Shown: one piece after another, positions 49,549 to 57,823 of the stretch
How the letters are laid out: every line of letters starts with the position of its first letter
How positions within the stretch are numbered: the first letter of the stretch is position 1
DNA from: Caldilineaceae bacterium
GTDB taxonomy: Bacteria > Chloroflexota > Anaerolineae > Caldilineales > Caldilineaceae
Direction: 5' to 3'
NCBI GenBank assembly: GCA_022842065.1
Contig: JALHQH010000025.1
Coordinates: 1-64,000 of the forward strand
DNA length: 64,000 nt
Notes under the pieces: generated by a model
The model's input: the letters and a program-made list of their open reading frames with translations, nothing else
Databases searched by the model: none
Told to the model about the DNA's origin: nothing
Made by a program: the position numbers and the translations under genes

Positions 49549-50095
49549 CGCGCAAATATGCCACAAGCGCCGTCTCATAATCCGCCCCCAAATCGCCGCC
49601 ACGCTGGAGTTGGCCGTTGAGTTCCAGCATGATAAAGCCGTGGGCGAGGGCCAGCGCCCCGCGTAGGGCGGCAAGTGACTGTGCTTCCCCGCTGACCTGG
49701 GCCATCAGTCTTTGGAGCGGGAGGATCAGTTCGACCAGCCAGCCTTCATCCGGGCGACCGGTGGCAGCTTGGGCAGTAAAGAGCAGGGTATAGGTGTGAG
49801 GGTGGCGATGGGCAAAGTGGCGAAAGGTATGCAACATGGCGAGCAGTTGGGCTGTGGGCGCGGTGGCCGGCGCTGCTTGCTCGTGCATGGCGGCGAAGAG
49901 TTGCTGCACCGTCGCCTCGTTGATCGCCCGCAGCAGTTCAGCCTTACTGGTCACATAGCGGTAGAGCGACGGAGCCTTGACTCCCAGTACGGTCGCGACC
50001 TTGTGCAGCGAGAGCGCCTCCACTCCCTCATTTTCTACCAATTGTTGGGCGGCGGCCACCAACTGTACCCGATCAATCTGGGTTGGATAAGGCAT
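49538..50095 (-). CDS. TetR/AcrR family transcriptional regulator
   Basis: 185 residues. The N-terminal helix-turn-helix (VAAAQQLVENEGVEALSLHK, VATVLGVKAPSLYRYVTSKA) is typical TetR_N; the C-terminal ligand domain is Ala/Leu-rich with TETR_C_33-like features. It is 2 bp behind the DUF4260 gene and shares its promoter at 50553-50581, which overlaps a 12-bp inverted repeat, its likely own operator. It probably regulates the DUF4260 protein and itself. Confidence 0.9.
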   Translation of the reverse strand: MPYPTQIDRVQLVAAAQQLVENEGVEALSLHKVATVLGVKAPSLYRYVTSKAELLRAINEATVQQLFAAMHEQAAPATAPTAQLLAMLHTFRHFAHRHPHTYTLLFTAQAATGRPDEGWLVELILPLQRLMAQVSGEAQSLAALRGALALAHGFIMLELNGQLQRGGDLGADYETALVAYLRGWQ

Positions 50096-50097
50096 GG

Positions 50098-50496
50098 TTA
50101 GATCCGATCCAGGTGGGTATGTTTAAAGGCATCCCCATACTTGAGGCCATAGCCGGCGGTCCGGTCCATGCCAATGTGGGCCAGCCAGATCAGGGCGAGC
50201 GCGGTGGCGAGCGGCCAGTGCAGCAGATAGGCCGTCAGGGCAAAGCCCAGGGCAAAGAGATAGCTATGCACCATATTATAGAGCACACTGCCGATGCGCG
50301 GATTGACTAGATAGCCGATCATGGCTACATCCGGCACTAAGAGCAGCGCGAAAAAGAACCACCAACTGTAGTCGGTCTGGCCGTACAAAATGCTGGCGGT
50401 GAGCAACACAGCCAGCCCTTCCAGCCGTAGCCAGAGTTGCGGCCCACTGATGGTGGGGCGAGCAGTGGTTGATAAGTCGTTGGTGATCGTTTGCAT
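50098..50496 (-). CDS. DUF4260 membrane protein
   Basis: 132 residues with three to four membrane helices (LEGLAVLLTASILYG, WWFFFALLLVPDVAMIGYL, LFALGFALTAYLLHW). The motifs DVAMIGYLVNPRIGSVLYN, HSY and the end AHIGMDRTAGYGLKYGDAFK plus HTHLD are the DUF4260 signature. Role unknown. Co-transcribed with a TetR regulator, which often marks efflux or small-molecule stress genes. Confidence 0.9.
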   Translation of the reverse strand: MQTITNDLSTTARPTISGPQLWLRLEGLAVLLTASILYGQTDYSWWFFFALLLVPDVAMIGYLVNPRIGSVLYNMVHSYLFALGFALTAYLLHWPLATALALIWLAHIGMDRTAGYGLKYGDAFKHTHLDRI

Positions 50497-50521
50497 GGGT
50501 TACCTGCTTTCGGTGAATTAT

Positions 50522-50581
50522 CTGAAAACTAATATCGTTAATCTTTAAGACTATTATAATTAGTTTTCAGCACGCTGTCAA
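50522..50581 (-). promoter_or_regulatory. Consensus promoter with TetR-type operator
   Basis: On the minus strand TTGACA (50576-50581), 17 bp, TATAAT (50553-50558): a perfect sigma70 consensus. CTGAAAACTAAT at 50522-50533 is repeated inverted at 50559-50570, the latter inside the promoter spacer. A repressor bound there would block RNA polymerase. The rest of the 334-bp divergent gap (to 50830) has a hairpin GGAGGGCACCC...GGGTCCCTCC near 50711-50735 before the GIN-domain gene. Confidence 0.75.
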
Positions 50582-50830
50582 GCCCCAATTTGCTTTTGGG
50601 CCTGGCTTAAAACAAAACAAGCCGGATTGCGTAGTAATTTAACGTCAAAGGTAAGCGTCCACCGGCCATCAGTACAGTCTGACATAAATTATGATGGATT
50701 AAGTTAACTCGGAGGGCACCCAAAGGGGTCCCTCCGCACAAACCTGCAAGACTTGGGTAACTCTGTACTAGTTGATAAACCGGGCGCTTAGCCGCTGTCA
50801 CTTGAAATTTTACGTTTAAGGAGGACAACG

Positions 50831-51568
50831 ATGTCACGCCAATTTGCAATTGTTTCTACGCTACTGACGGTCGCGCTGTTGTTGAGTGCCTGTTCCAACT
50901 TTAATCTGCTGCAAGGATCGGGTAAGCTTGTGCGCGAAAGTCGCGCGGTCAGTGATTTTAGCGCGGTTGAAATCTGCTGTGGGATGCAATTGATCTTGAC
51001 CCAAGGCGAACCAGCCACCGTCGAACTCGAAGGGGATGATAACATTCTGCCCGAAATTGAAACGCTGGTCTCTGGTGATCGGTTAATCGTGCAGTTCCGC
51101 CAGCGTATCAGTCTATGGACAAGTATGCGCACGCCGATCCAGGTTTACGTGACCATGCCAACCATCAGCGCGGTGGAGGTTTCGGGTGGTGGCGCAATGA
51201 CGGCGGGGACGATCCAAAGTGATACCTTCCAACTGACCCTGAGTGGTGGCAGCCATGCCGACGTTGACGAGTTGCAAGTCACCGAATTGCGGGCTGACCT
51301 GAGTGGCGGTGCCCATGCCACAATTGTGGGCGGCACTGTCACCACGCAGTTGGTGGACGCCAGTGGTGGGAGCCATTATCTGGCCGCGGATTTGCAAAGT
51401 GAACAAGCCAATCTGGATATCAGCGGCGGCAGTGAGGCGCGCATCTGGGCCAGGGAAAGCCTGGTCGTCGATGCCAGCGGCGGCAGCGACGTCGCCTATT
51501 ATGGCCGCCCCGATGTTGATCAGGATATCTCCGGTGGCAGTGATCTCGATTCGCTGGGCGAGCGTTAA
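50831..51568 (+). CDS. GIN-domain (DUF2807) lipoprotein
   Basis: 245 residues, AAGGAGG seven bases upstream of the ATG. Lipoprotein signal LLTVALLLSAC, Cys at about residue 21. The mature part is a right-handed beta-helix of the head-GIN/DUF2807 type: repeated SGGS/SGGA turns (VEVSGGGAMTAGTI, LTLSGGSHADV, DLSGGAHATI, ASGGSHYLAADL, ISGGSEARIW). Members are surface or periplasmic; function is poorly known, perhaps adhesion or polymer binding. Confidence 0.88.
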   Translation: MSRQFAIVSTLLTVALLLSACSNFNLLQGSGKLVRESRAVSDFSAVEICCGMQLILTQGEPATVELEGDDNILPEIETLVSGDRLIVQFRQRISLWTSMRTPIQVYVTMPTISAVEVSGGGAMTAGTIQSDTFQLTLSGGSHADVDELQVTELRADLSGGAHATIVGGTVTTQLVDASGGSHYLAADLQSEQANLDISGGSEARIWARESLVVDASGGSDVAYYGRPDVDQDISGGSDLDSLGER

Positions 51569-51677
51569 GCCGCTTACCCATTAGCGACAGCGAAAAAAGA
51601 GAGAAAATTAGACGGGGTGCGTGCTGTGGCTAAAGGTAAAATCTGGATAAGGCCGCTAGTGGGGGCGCCAATTTGCG

Positions 51678-53678
51678 TTAGGGCGCAGGCAGCACCACCC
51701 GAAACCCAATGCTGGGAAAATGGGCATCGGGGAGGGCGCGCCCGCGTGCGGTGGTCCGCACATTGCCGCGATTGCTGTTAAATGAGCCGCCACGCACAAC
51801 GCGCATCAAGCCGGTTGCGGGGCCAGGGGGATTGGCCGCCGGCGCGCTGGCATAGTAGTCGGGGCTGTACCAATCGGCGACCCATTCTTCGACATTGCCG
51901 GCCAGATCCAGTACGCCAAAGGGGCTGGCCCCGGCCACAAAACTGCCAACAGGGGTGGTGCTTGTGCTCAGAAAGTTGAGTTTATCCGCATCGGTGCTTT
52001 CCCCGGCCCAGGGAAAGAGCCGCTCGTCCGTGCCGCGTGCGGCCTTTTCCCACTCGGCTTCGGTGGGTAACCGGCCGGCGACCCAGGTGGCATAGGCGCT
52101 GGCCTGTGCCCAATCGACATCGGTAACGGGGTGAGTGGCCAGTGTGCTTTCGGTCCAGAAGGTATTTGTCGGTGCGGTACAGGCCCCCGCTGCGACACAT
52201 TGCGCATAAAGCGCGTTCGTCACTTCGGTTTCCATGATCCAGAAGGCATCCAGCATGACGGTATGCACGGGCAACTCATCGGCGACCATGGCACTACCCA
52301 TTGTAAAGGGGCCGGCCGGCACAAAGCGATAGACCGCCCCATCCGGATCGTGGGTGCGCTGCGCCCCGGCCATTGGTGTGGCTGTCGCAGCGGGGGTGGG
52401 CGATGGCGGCGCGGTGGCGGTTGGTGATGAGGACAGGGACGGGGATGGGGATGGGGATAGTATGGGCGTTGCCGTGGGTGGTAGGGTTGGCGTCTGCGTC
52501 GGGGTTGGCGGCAGTGTAGGCGCGGTGGTGGCGGTCGCGTCCAGGCTGACCACAATCTGGGGCATCGGGTCCGTTGCGGTTGCCACCAGCGTACCCACCG
52601 CGACCTGTGCAGGTGTGGATGGTAAAGTGGCGGCGCTCCGCCACCTGGCTAGCCAGGTAGTGGGCATGCTAAGCAGGGCAATGACGAGCAGGGCCAGAAT
52701 GGCCATTGCGCTAAGGCTAAGCCAATAGGCGCGCCGGGGCTGGGGTGTGGGCATGTGCGTTAAGGTTAAGTGCGGCGCGATCGGTCTGTTGTTAGCGTCG
52801 GCGCGTGGGGCGGCCGCGCGTGGGGCCACGGGCTCGGGCGGCCGGCGTTGGTGCAACGCCGCGTGCATCTCCTCAATGCGCTGATAGCGATCCGCTGCCT
52901 GTAAGGCCATGGCGCGCAGTATAATGTGCTCCAGCGCTCGGCTCACCTGGGGATTGTGCTGGCGGGGCGGGATCAAAGGGGTGCCGGCCGCCAGGGCTGG
53001 GGCCTCTGGCGGGCGTTCGCCGGTCAGCAGATTATACAGCGTCGCCCCCAGGGCATAAATATCCGCCCGCGCATCGGTGCCACCGCTATATTGCTCCAGC
53101 GGTGCATAACCAGGGGTGAATGCTCTCGCCCCCACTTCAGTCCCTTCGCTGCTTTTCGTCGTCTCGTCTACCTTGGCGACTCCAAAATCGACCAGGACAA
53201 TGCGGCCATTGGGGGTGCGTTTAATATTGCCTGGTTTAATATCGCGGTGGATGATCGGGGTCTGTTGCCGCGTCGTCGGGTCGATCCAATTGTGCATATA
53301 GGTCAGCGCGCTCAGCACCTGATCCAGCCATTGCAGCACAACCGCTTCGGGTAACGGCCCCTGGTTGGCGCGCAACAGTGTGCGCAGATCATCGCCTTCC
53401 ACATAATCCATCACCAGGTATTGACGACCGGACGGCTCAATAAAATGGTCGGTGACGCGGGGCAAATTGGGGTGGGTGAGGCGCGCGAGCAGGATCGCTT
53501 CGGCTTGAAATTGTTCCTGCGTGGCGGGTGCTGTATCCGTATTCTCTTTAATCGCCACCAGCCGGCCAGGCAGGTTGCGGTCCGCGGCGAGATAGACGGT
53601 GCCCATGCCACCCCGACCCAGCAGTTCGCGGATCAGGTAGCGTCCCTGCTGTAACTGGTGGCCGGTTTCAAGCGTCAT
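51678..53678 (-). CDS. Ser/Thr protein kinase with transmembrane helix and FGE/sulfatase-modifying-factor-like domain
   Basis: 666 residues. Hanks-type kinase: GRGGMGTVYLA, Lys44 in VAIKE, HRDIKPGN (144-151), DFG (164-166), APLEQYSGG. A membrane helix at 319-338 is followed by a Thr/Pro/Ser-rich stalk and then an extracytoplasmic FGE-like domain from about 445 (FVPAGPFTMGS, ETEVTNALYAQC, RLPTEAEWEKAARG, DLAGNVEEWVADWY, VVRGGSFNSN). The FGE catalytic Cys pair is not seen, so the outer domain is more likely a sensor than a sulfatase activator. It signals outside conditions by phosphorylating cytoplasmic proteins. Confidence 0.93.
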   Translation of the reverse strand: MTLETGHQLQQGRYLIRELLGRGGMGTVYLAADRNLPGRLVAIKENTDTAPATQEQFQAEAILLARLTHPNLPRVTDHFIEPSGRQYLVMDYVEGDDLRTLLRANQGPLPEAVVLQWLDQVLSALTYMHNWIDPTTRQQTPIIHRDIKPGNIKRTPNGRIVLVDFGVAKVDETTKSSEGTEVGARAFTPGYAPLEQYSGGTDARADIYALGATLYNLLTGERPPEAPALAAGTPLIPPRQHNPQVSRALEHIILRAMALQAADRYQRIEEMHAALHQRRPPEPVAPRAAAPRADANNRPIAPHLTLTHMPTPQPRRAYWLSLSAMAILALLVIALLSMPTTWLARWRSAATLPSTPAQVAVGTLVATATDPMPQIVVSLDATATTAPTLPPTPTQTPTLPPTATPILSPSPSPSLSSSPTATAPPSPTPAATATPMAGAQRTHDPDGAVYRFVPAGPFTMGSAMVADELPVHTVMLDAFWIMETEVTNALYAQCVAAGACTAPTNTFWTESTLATHPVTDVDWAQASAYATWVAGRLPTEAEWEKAARGTDERLFPWAGESTDADKLNFLSTSTTPVGSFVAGASPFGVLDLAGNVEEWVADWYSPDYYASAPAANPPGPATGLMRVVRGGSFNSNRGNVRTTARGRALPDAHFPSIGFRVVLPAP

Positions 53679-53814
53679 AATGACTTCGCTAACGGTGGTG
53701 CAAATTCAGATCCAAAGCTGCACACGGATTTGAGCCTGCTGAAATAGAACTTGTAATTGCAGGAAATAAACGCTCTTAATAGGGAATTTATTGTATGCGC
53801 CAAAGGCCGATCCG

Positions 53815-54282
53815 TCAAGCTTTTTCGATCTGGCTGGCACATTGTGCGAGCTGGGTGAGGGGAACCAGGATGCCAAGGGTGTTGTAGCCCTGATTCGGAA
53901 TCGGTGGCGCGGCTTTGCAACTGGTCAACCAGGTGGGGAGCTGGGCACGCAGCGCGGCAAAGGCAATCAGGTAGATCTGCAAACGGGTGGGCACAAAGTA
54001 GACCAACCACTCAGCATGCGCGGTGTAGGCCCAGCCCGGGATCTGCTGCGTATCAACCGAGACGGTCTCAATAAAGGCGTTACCTGTGCGGCCCGCTGTC
54101 CAGTCGGTTTTGTACTCCACCGTATAGGTTACACCGGTTTGGCGGTGGGTAAAGAGGCGATCAATCCCCACCTGTTGCTGGGCGCGGGTCGCCGGTTGAA
54201 TTAGACAGCGCTTGGCAAAATGGCGATCCAGGCGCGCCTCGGCCCCTTCGCCCTGCGCTAATTGTTCACCCATTTGGTACAT
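53815..54282 (-). CDS. PD-(D/E)XK nuclease-like hypothetical protein
   Basis: 155 residues. The middle carries a nuclease-type core: VGIDRLFTHRQTGVTYTVEY followed by KTD, that is Asp, a beta turn, and E-x-K, as in the restriction-endonuclease fold. A helical start (LAQGEGAEARLDRHFAKRC) fits the fold's first helix. The remainder (WLVYFVPTRLQIYLIAFAAL) is hydrophobic but short. DNA substrate and role unknown; similar orphan proteins are common in Chloroflexota. It has no partner methylase nearby. Confidence 0.6.
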   Translation of the reverse strand: MYQMGEQLAQGEGAEARLDRHFAKRCLIQPATRAQQQVGIDRLFTHRQTGVTYTVEYKTDWTAGRTGNAFIETVSVDTQQIPGWAYTAHAEWLVYFVPTRLQIYLIAFAALRAQLPTWLTSCKAAPPIPNQGYNTLGILVPLTQLAQCASQIEKA

Positions 54283-54318
54283 AGGGTTTCCCCCGCTTTA
54301 TTTTGTGCACCTGTGGTA

Positions 54319-54420
54319 GGATGACCGGATGACAAGGTGACAAGAGTGAAAACGCTTGCCTATCCGGCGGGGTCAAGCGGACACGGCCATCTTGTCACCT
54401 TGTCATCTTGTCATCCTTCC
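54319..54420. repeat. Palindromic array of the word GATGACAAGGT, copy 1
   Basis: Left arm ATGACCGGATGACAAGGTGA, right arm TCTTGTCACCTTGTCATCTT then GTCATCC. The loop begins TGAAAACGCTTG and contains TATCC, GACAC and GCCA, all also present in the loop of the 59775-60110 array. Confidence 0.8.
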
Positions 54421-54422
54421 GC

Positions 54423-55901
54423 TCACCCCGCGAGCGCATCCGCCGGTCCCCACGGGGCCAAGCCGACCGTGCCATACGGGTTGAAGATGATGTCGTTTTC
54501 CTGGGCGGCAAATTGCCACATCTTGCGCACTAACTGCTGTTTGGCCGCTTGGTAGGCGGGATCATCGGCCACGTTGATCAGCTCATCGGGGTCGGTGCGC
54601 AGGTCGTAGAATTCGTCAAAGTCAAAGCCGTTGTAGACATATTTGTACGCTTTGGTCGTTACGCTGCGCTGTGAGTAGTACAACTCGACGCCGTTGAGTT
54701 GCGTATGAATTGCATCGCGCCAGGTGGTGGGCGGCTGATCGTGCAGAAACGGGACCAAACTCGCGCCGGTCATGGTTTGCGTGCTGGTAGTGCCGGCCAG
54801 TTCGAGAAAGGTCGGGGCGAAGTCGGCCAGCGAGACAAAGGCGGCTTCGGTGCGACCGGGGTTGGCAATGCCGTTGGGCCAGCGCATGATACAGGGCACC
54901 TGATAGGCCTGGCGAAAAGCGGGGATGCCCTTGAGATAGAGGCCGTGATCACCGCAGTAGTCGCCATGATCGGAGAGGAAGATGACCAGGGTATTGTCGG
55001 TCTGGCCGGTGGCGTCAAGCGCGTCGAGCACCTCGCCCAGCAATTGATCTTCCATGGTACAATAGGCGTAATAGTGGGCAATCGACTCACGCACTTCGGC
55101 CGCACTGAGCTGATCCCACAGTTGGCGGCGCTGGCGTTGATAGATGCGCGGCTTGTCGGCCAATGTATCATGATAAGTGGGCGGCAACGCGATTTGCGCT
55201 GGATCGTACATATCAACAAACTTTTGTGGCACATTGTAGGGATCATGGGGACCAATCGGGCCGACGAAGAGACACCACGGCTCGTCACGCTGGGCAACTT
55301 CGTGCAAGGTATCAACCGCCGCGCTGATCACCTGGTAATCATGGTCATTTTCGTAACCTTTGGGGCCACTGTCGGGTAGCGTCTTGTAGACGACAAAATC
55401 GCCCCAGCCGGGCCGCTGAATGTGGCCGCGGGGGCGTTCGGCCTGCGTGGTCGAATCAATCCCGCGTGGCCCTTCCCGCCATTGGTCAATCGTCACGCCG
55501 TGGTGCGTATTGCCGGCCCCGGTGACTGCGCGTGCTTGCCAGCCGCGTTCATGGGGCTCTTCCTCGGCACTGATATGCCACTTGCCACAGAGAGTTAGAT
55601 CATAGCCGGCTGTGCGCAGTACTTCGCTAAAGGTGATGACGCCGGGATTCAACCCGGTGTGCAGCGCGGCGGTATTGCGCACATTGTTATAAACCCCGTG
55701 GCGGCTGGGGTAGAGACCGGTCATAAAGGTCGCGCGTGAGGGACAGCAGTGGGCGGTGGGGCAGTAAGTTTGGGTAAAGCGAATGCCGTCACGCGCCAGG
55801 CGGTCGGCATTGGGGGTCCGGCACGGATGATCGGGGTTTACCACATCGGCGCGCTCTTGGTCAGTCATAAAGATCAGAATGTTGGGACGGTTGGGCGGCA
55901 T
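54423..55901 (-). CDS. Type I sulfatase
   Basis: 492 residues from the ATG at 55901 (AAGGGGA upstream); the open frame further upstream has no family similarity. N-terminus NILIFMTDQERADV holds the first metal Asp. The formylglycine motif is C-x-P-S-R at 52-56 (HCCPSRATFMTGLYPSRHG). Later LFLSDHGDYCGDHG type metal site (VIFLSDHGDYCGDHGLYLKG). No signal peptide, so it may act in the cytoplasm on imported sulfated sugars. The Cys must be oxidised by a separate enzyme, which is not encoded here in active form. Substrate unknown. Confidence 0.93.
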   Translation of the reverse strand: MPPNRPNILIFMTDQERADVVNPDHPCRTPNADRLARDGIRFTQTYCPTAHCCPSRATFMTGLYPSRHGVYNNVRNTAALHTGLNPGVITFSEVLRTAGYDLTLCGKWHISAEEEPHERGWQARAVTGAGNTHHGVTIDQWREGPRGIDSTTQAERPRGHIQRPGWGDFVVYKTLPDSGPKGYENDHDYQVISAAVDTLHEVAQRDEPWCLFVGPIGPHDPYNVPQKFVDMYDPAQIALPPTYHDTLADKPRIYQRQRRQLWDQLSAAEVRESIAHYYAYCTMEDQLLGEVLDALDATGQTDNTLVIFLSDHGDYCGDHGLYLKGIPAFRQAYQVPCIMRWPNGIANPGRTEAAFVSLADFAPTFLELAGTTSTQTMTGASLVPFLHDQPPTTWRDAIHTQLNGVELYYSQRSVTTKAYKYVYNGFDFDEFYDLRTDPDELINVADDPAYQAAKQQLVRKMWQFAAQENDIIFNPYGTVGLAPWGPADALAG

Positions 55902-55920
55902 GCTGATTTTCCCCTTCGGC

Positions 55921-55949
55921 TTGTCAAGTCGTGGATTTTGGGCTACAAT
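55921..55949 (+). promoter_or_regulatory. Promoter of the nucleotidyltransferase gene
   Basis: TTGTCA, 17 bp, TACAAT, about 70 bp upstream of the ATG at 56020, in the divergent gap from the sulfatase gene. Confidence 0.6.
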
Positions 55950-56019
55950 CGGGCAGGTTGAGTATACCGAATCGAACCGGATCTGTAAACCGTCATTTTG
56001 CCGAAGGAACCAACCGCTG

Positions 56020-56727
56020 ATGCTGTCGCCGCCGCAACCCAAGCGCCCCACCCATATCCCTGACTATGCGGATGTCTGCCTGGCCGCGTTGGTTGCACAT
56101 AGGCTGGGCGACAAACTTTCGCTGGGCGGAGCCTTTGCCCTGCTGCACTATCTGGATTATCGCGCGACGTATGATGTGGATGCGTGGTGGCAGTTGGAAG
56201 TAACGACGCAAGAGCGACAGCAGGTGGTAAAAGTACTTGAACAAACATTACAGCAATACGGTGCGGTAAAAATCCGAACGTTTGGTGACGTAACGAGTGT
56301 TGAACTGGCAACCGATGCGCACAAAAAGGCATTTAGCTTTCAAATTGCCCAGCGCTCTGCCCAACTGTTGCCATCAACAACAGCCCACTGGGTAAATGTC
56401 CCGCTGGATAGCCTTGTCGACTTAATTGCAAATAAAATGACTGCCCTGGTACAGCGCGGCGCACCACGCGACTTTCGCGATATTCATGCTGTTTGTCAAT
56501 TTCAACTAGCGACGCTAAAAGAATGCTGGCAGCTATGGCAACAGCGCCAACAGTTGACAGCTGATGATGCTGATATTGTGCGGGCAAAGTTAGCGGTTGC
56601 CGGTCATCTCGAGCGCATTGAGCAGTATCGACCGCTAGTAAAGATTAGCGATGCGGCACAGCGCGCAGAAGCGCTTACCGTGCGCCAGTGGTATAAGCAG
56701 GAGTTCTTACATGCAAGCTTGGATTGA
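56020..56727 (+). CDS. AbiEii/AbiGii-like nucleotidyltransferase
   Basis: 235 residues from the ATG at 56020 (GAAGGA upstream). LSLGGAFALLHYLDYRATYD followed by VDAWW is the nucleotidyltransferase core (G-G-x-A then D-x-D), VDLIANKMTALVQRG and PRDFRDIHAV the downstream helix and Lys/Arg/Asp motif of AbiEii-type toxins. Type IV toxins of this kind transfer nucleotides to tRNA. The usual AbiEi antitoxin with its winged helix is not present; instead a small protein overlaps the end of this gene by 17 bp. Confidence 0.78.
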   Translation: MLSPPQPKRPTHIPDYADVCLAALVAHRLGDKLSLGGAFALLHYLDYRATYDVDAWWQLEVTTQERQQVVKVLEQTLQQYGAVKIRTFGDVTSVELATDAHKKAFSFQIAQRSAQLLPSTTAHWVNVPLDSLVDLIANKMTALVQRGAPRDFRDIHAVCQFQLATLKECWQLWQQRQQLTADDADIVRAKLAVAGHLERIEQYRPLVKISDAAQRAEALTVRQWYKQEFLHASLD

Positions 56728-57016
56728 TGGAACATTGTATCCCGATGTTGACCCACCTGCGGAAATTGTAGAGATTGCCGATCAAGTCGATTTTATTGCA
56801 CGTCTCTGCGCTGCGTGGGATTTTGGGGTTGTGCCCTATGTCGAGGCGATTGAAGAAATTCGTCAAACTGATTGGCGGCTGGCGGTGGATGGTTGTCGCC
56901 TGCTCACTTCCCATACTTATCATCTTTTGCGCCGTTGGCACAACCTCCCCGAATTACCCTACCTGGGCCAAAAGCTCGCCTATATTCGCGATGACCCCAA
57001 TCTGCAATATATTTGA
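56711..57016 (+). CDS. Small hypothetical protein, partner of the nucleotidyltransferase
   Basis: 101 residues, ATG 17 bp before the end of the upstream gene. No known motif; acidic N-terminal half (IDGTLYPDVDPPAEIVEIAD) and a helical middle (LLTSHTYHLLRRWHNLPE). Position and coupling suggest that it belongs to the same module, as an antitoxin or a substrate subunit. Evidence is context only. Confidence 0.6.
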   Translation: MQAWIDGTLYPDVDPPAEIVEIADQVDFIARLCAAWDFGVVPYVEAIEEIRQTDWRLAVDGCRLLTSHTYHLLRRWHNLPELPYLGQKLAYIRDDPNLQYI

Positions 57017-57061
57017 GCGCAGACCCATGCCTCCTCGGCAACGCCAGAGATAGGCGACAGA

Positions 57062-57142
57062 AATTTTAGGCCGCGGATAAACGCGGAAATACGCGGGTAA
57101 AAAATCCGCGTATTTCCGCGTTTATCCGCGGCCGATTTTTAT
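57062..57142. repeat. Palindromic element with the word CGCGGATAAA, third member of the 29.8 kb family
   Basis: AGAAATTTT, then GGCCGCGGATAAACGCGGAA and its reverse complement, then GATTTTTATAT. Ends correspond to GAAAATTTT and GATTTTCACAT of the insertions at 29789-30046. Its right end touches the stop of the GNAT gene. Confidence 0.75.
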
Positions 57143-57143
57143 A

Positions 57144-57752
57144 TCAACTGGCAGTAAACTGTATCCCCAGGATCAAACCCCACGGTGCTTCACGCACACG
57201 CTGAAAGCCGATGTGCTCATAGAAGCCGATAGCGCGGGTATTGCGACCACCAACCCCCAAATGAACGCCTGGCACCCTCTGTGCCCGCATCTGGTCGAGT
57301 AAGGTTTCGATCATGCGCCGGCCCCAGCCTTGCCCTTGCCCGACCGGCAGAATGTCGATGTGCAGATGGGCGGGGTAAAGGGCAAATTCATTTGCGCGCT
57401 CATGGCCACGATGGATCGCCCTGATCATCTGCGCGTCGCGCGAGGGATCATCGGCTGGGGGCAGCGGGTAACGCGCCCGCAGCGGGGGAAACCATTCGCC
57501 TTCGCAGCGCTCGCCAAAGGTTGCTGTATCACTGGCCCCCAGGACGTAACCACATGGGTGACCGTCACAGGTAAGGACAAAGCTCAAGCCCGGCTCTAAC
57601 ACGGCATAGGGGGCCGCAAAGTAATGGCCGATCAGATCGGGATCCTGGTACAGATGCGCGCCATCTTGCCCAGCGTCACCTGTGCCCAGGCAAATGCGGT
57701 AGAGCGCGGTTAGATCAGCTGGATGATAAGGTCGAATTGCAAAGGTTGCCAT
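57144..57752 (-). CDS. GNAT family N-acetyltransferase
   Basis: 202 residues, AGGAAT upstream of the [23 protein letters not shown] at the start, acetyl-CoA binding segment [20 protein letters not shown] (the R/Q-x-x-G-x-G/A motif) and [20 protein letters not shown] near the end. About 50 residues longer than the minimal domain because of an insert after strand 3. Acceptor unknown. Confidence 0.9.
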   Translation of the reverse strand: MATFAIRPYHPADLTALYRICLGTGDAGQDGAHLYQDPDLIGHYFAAPYAVLEPGLSFVLTCDGHPCGYVLGASDTATFGERCEGEWFPPLRARYPLPPADDPSRDAQMIRAIHRGHERANEFALYPAHLHIDILPVGQGQGWGRRMIETLLDQMRAQRVPGVHLGVGGRNTRAIGFYEHIGFQRVREAPWGLILGIQFTAS

Positions 57753-57823
57753 GGGATTCCTAACCTATTCTGGCCTAGCTTTGGACTAAGGGTGAAGCCG
57801 CTCGGCCGGCTTGCAATAACGTT

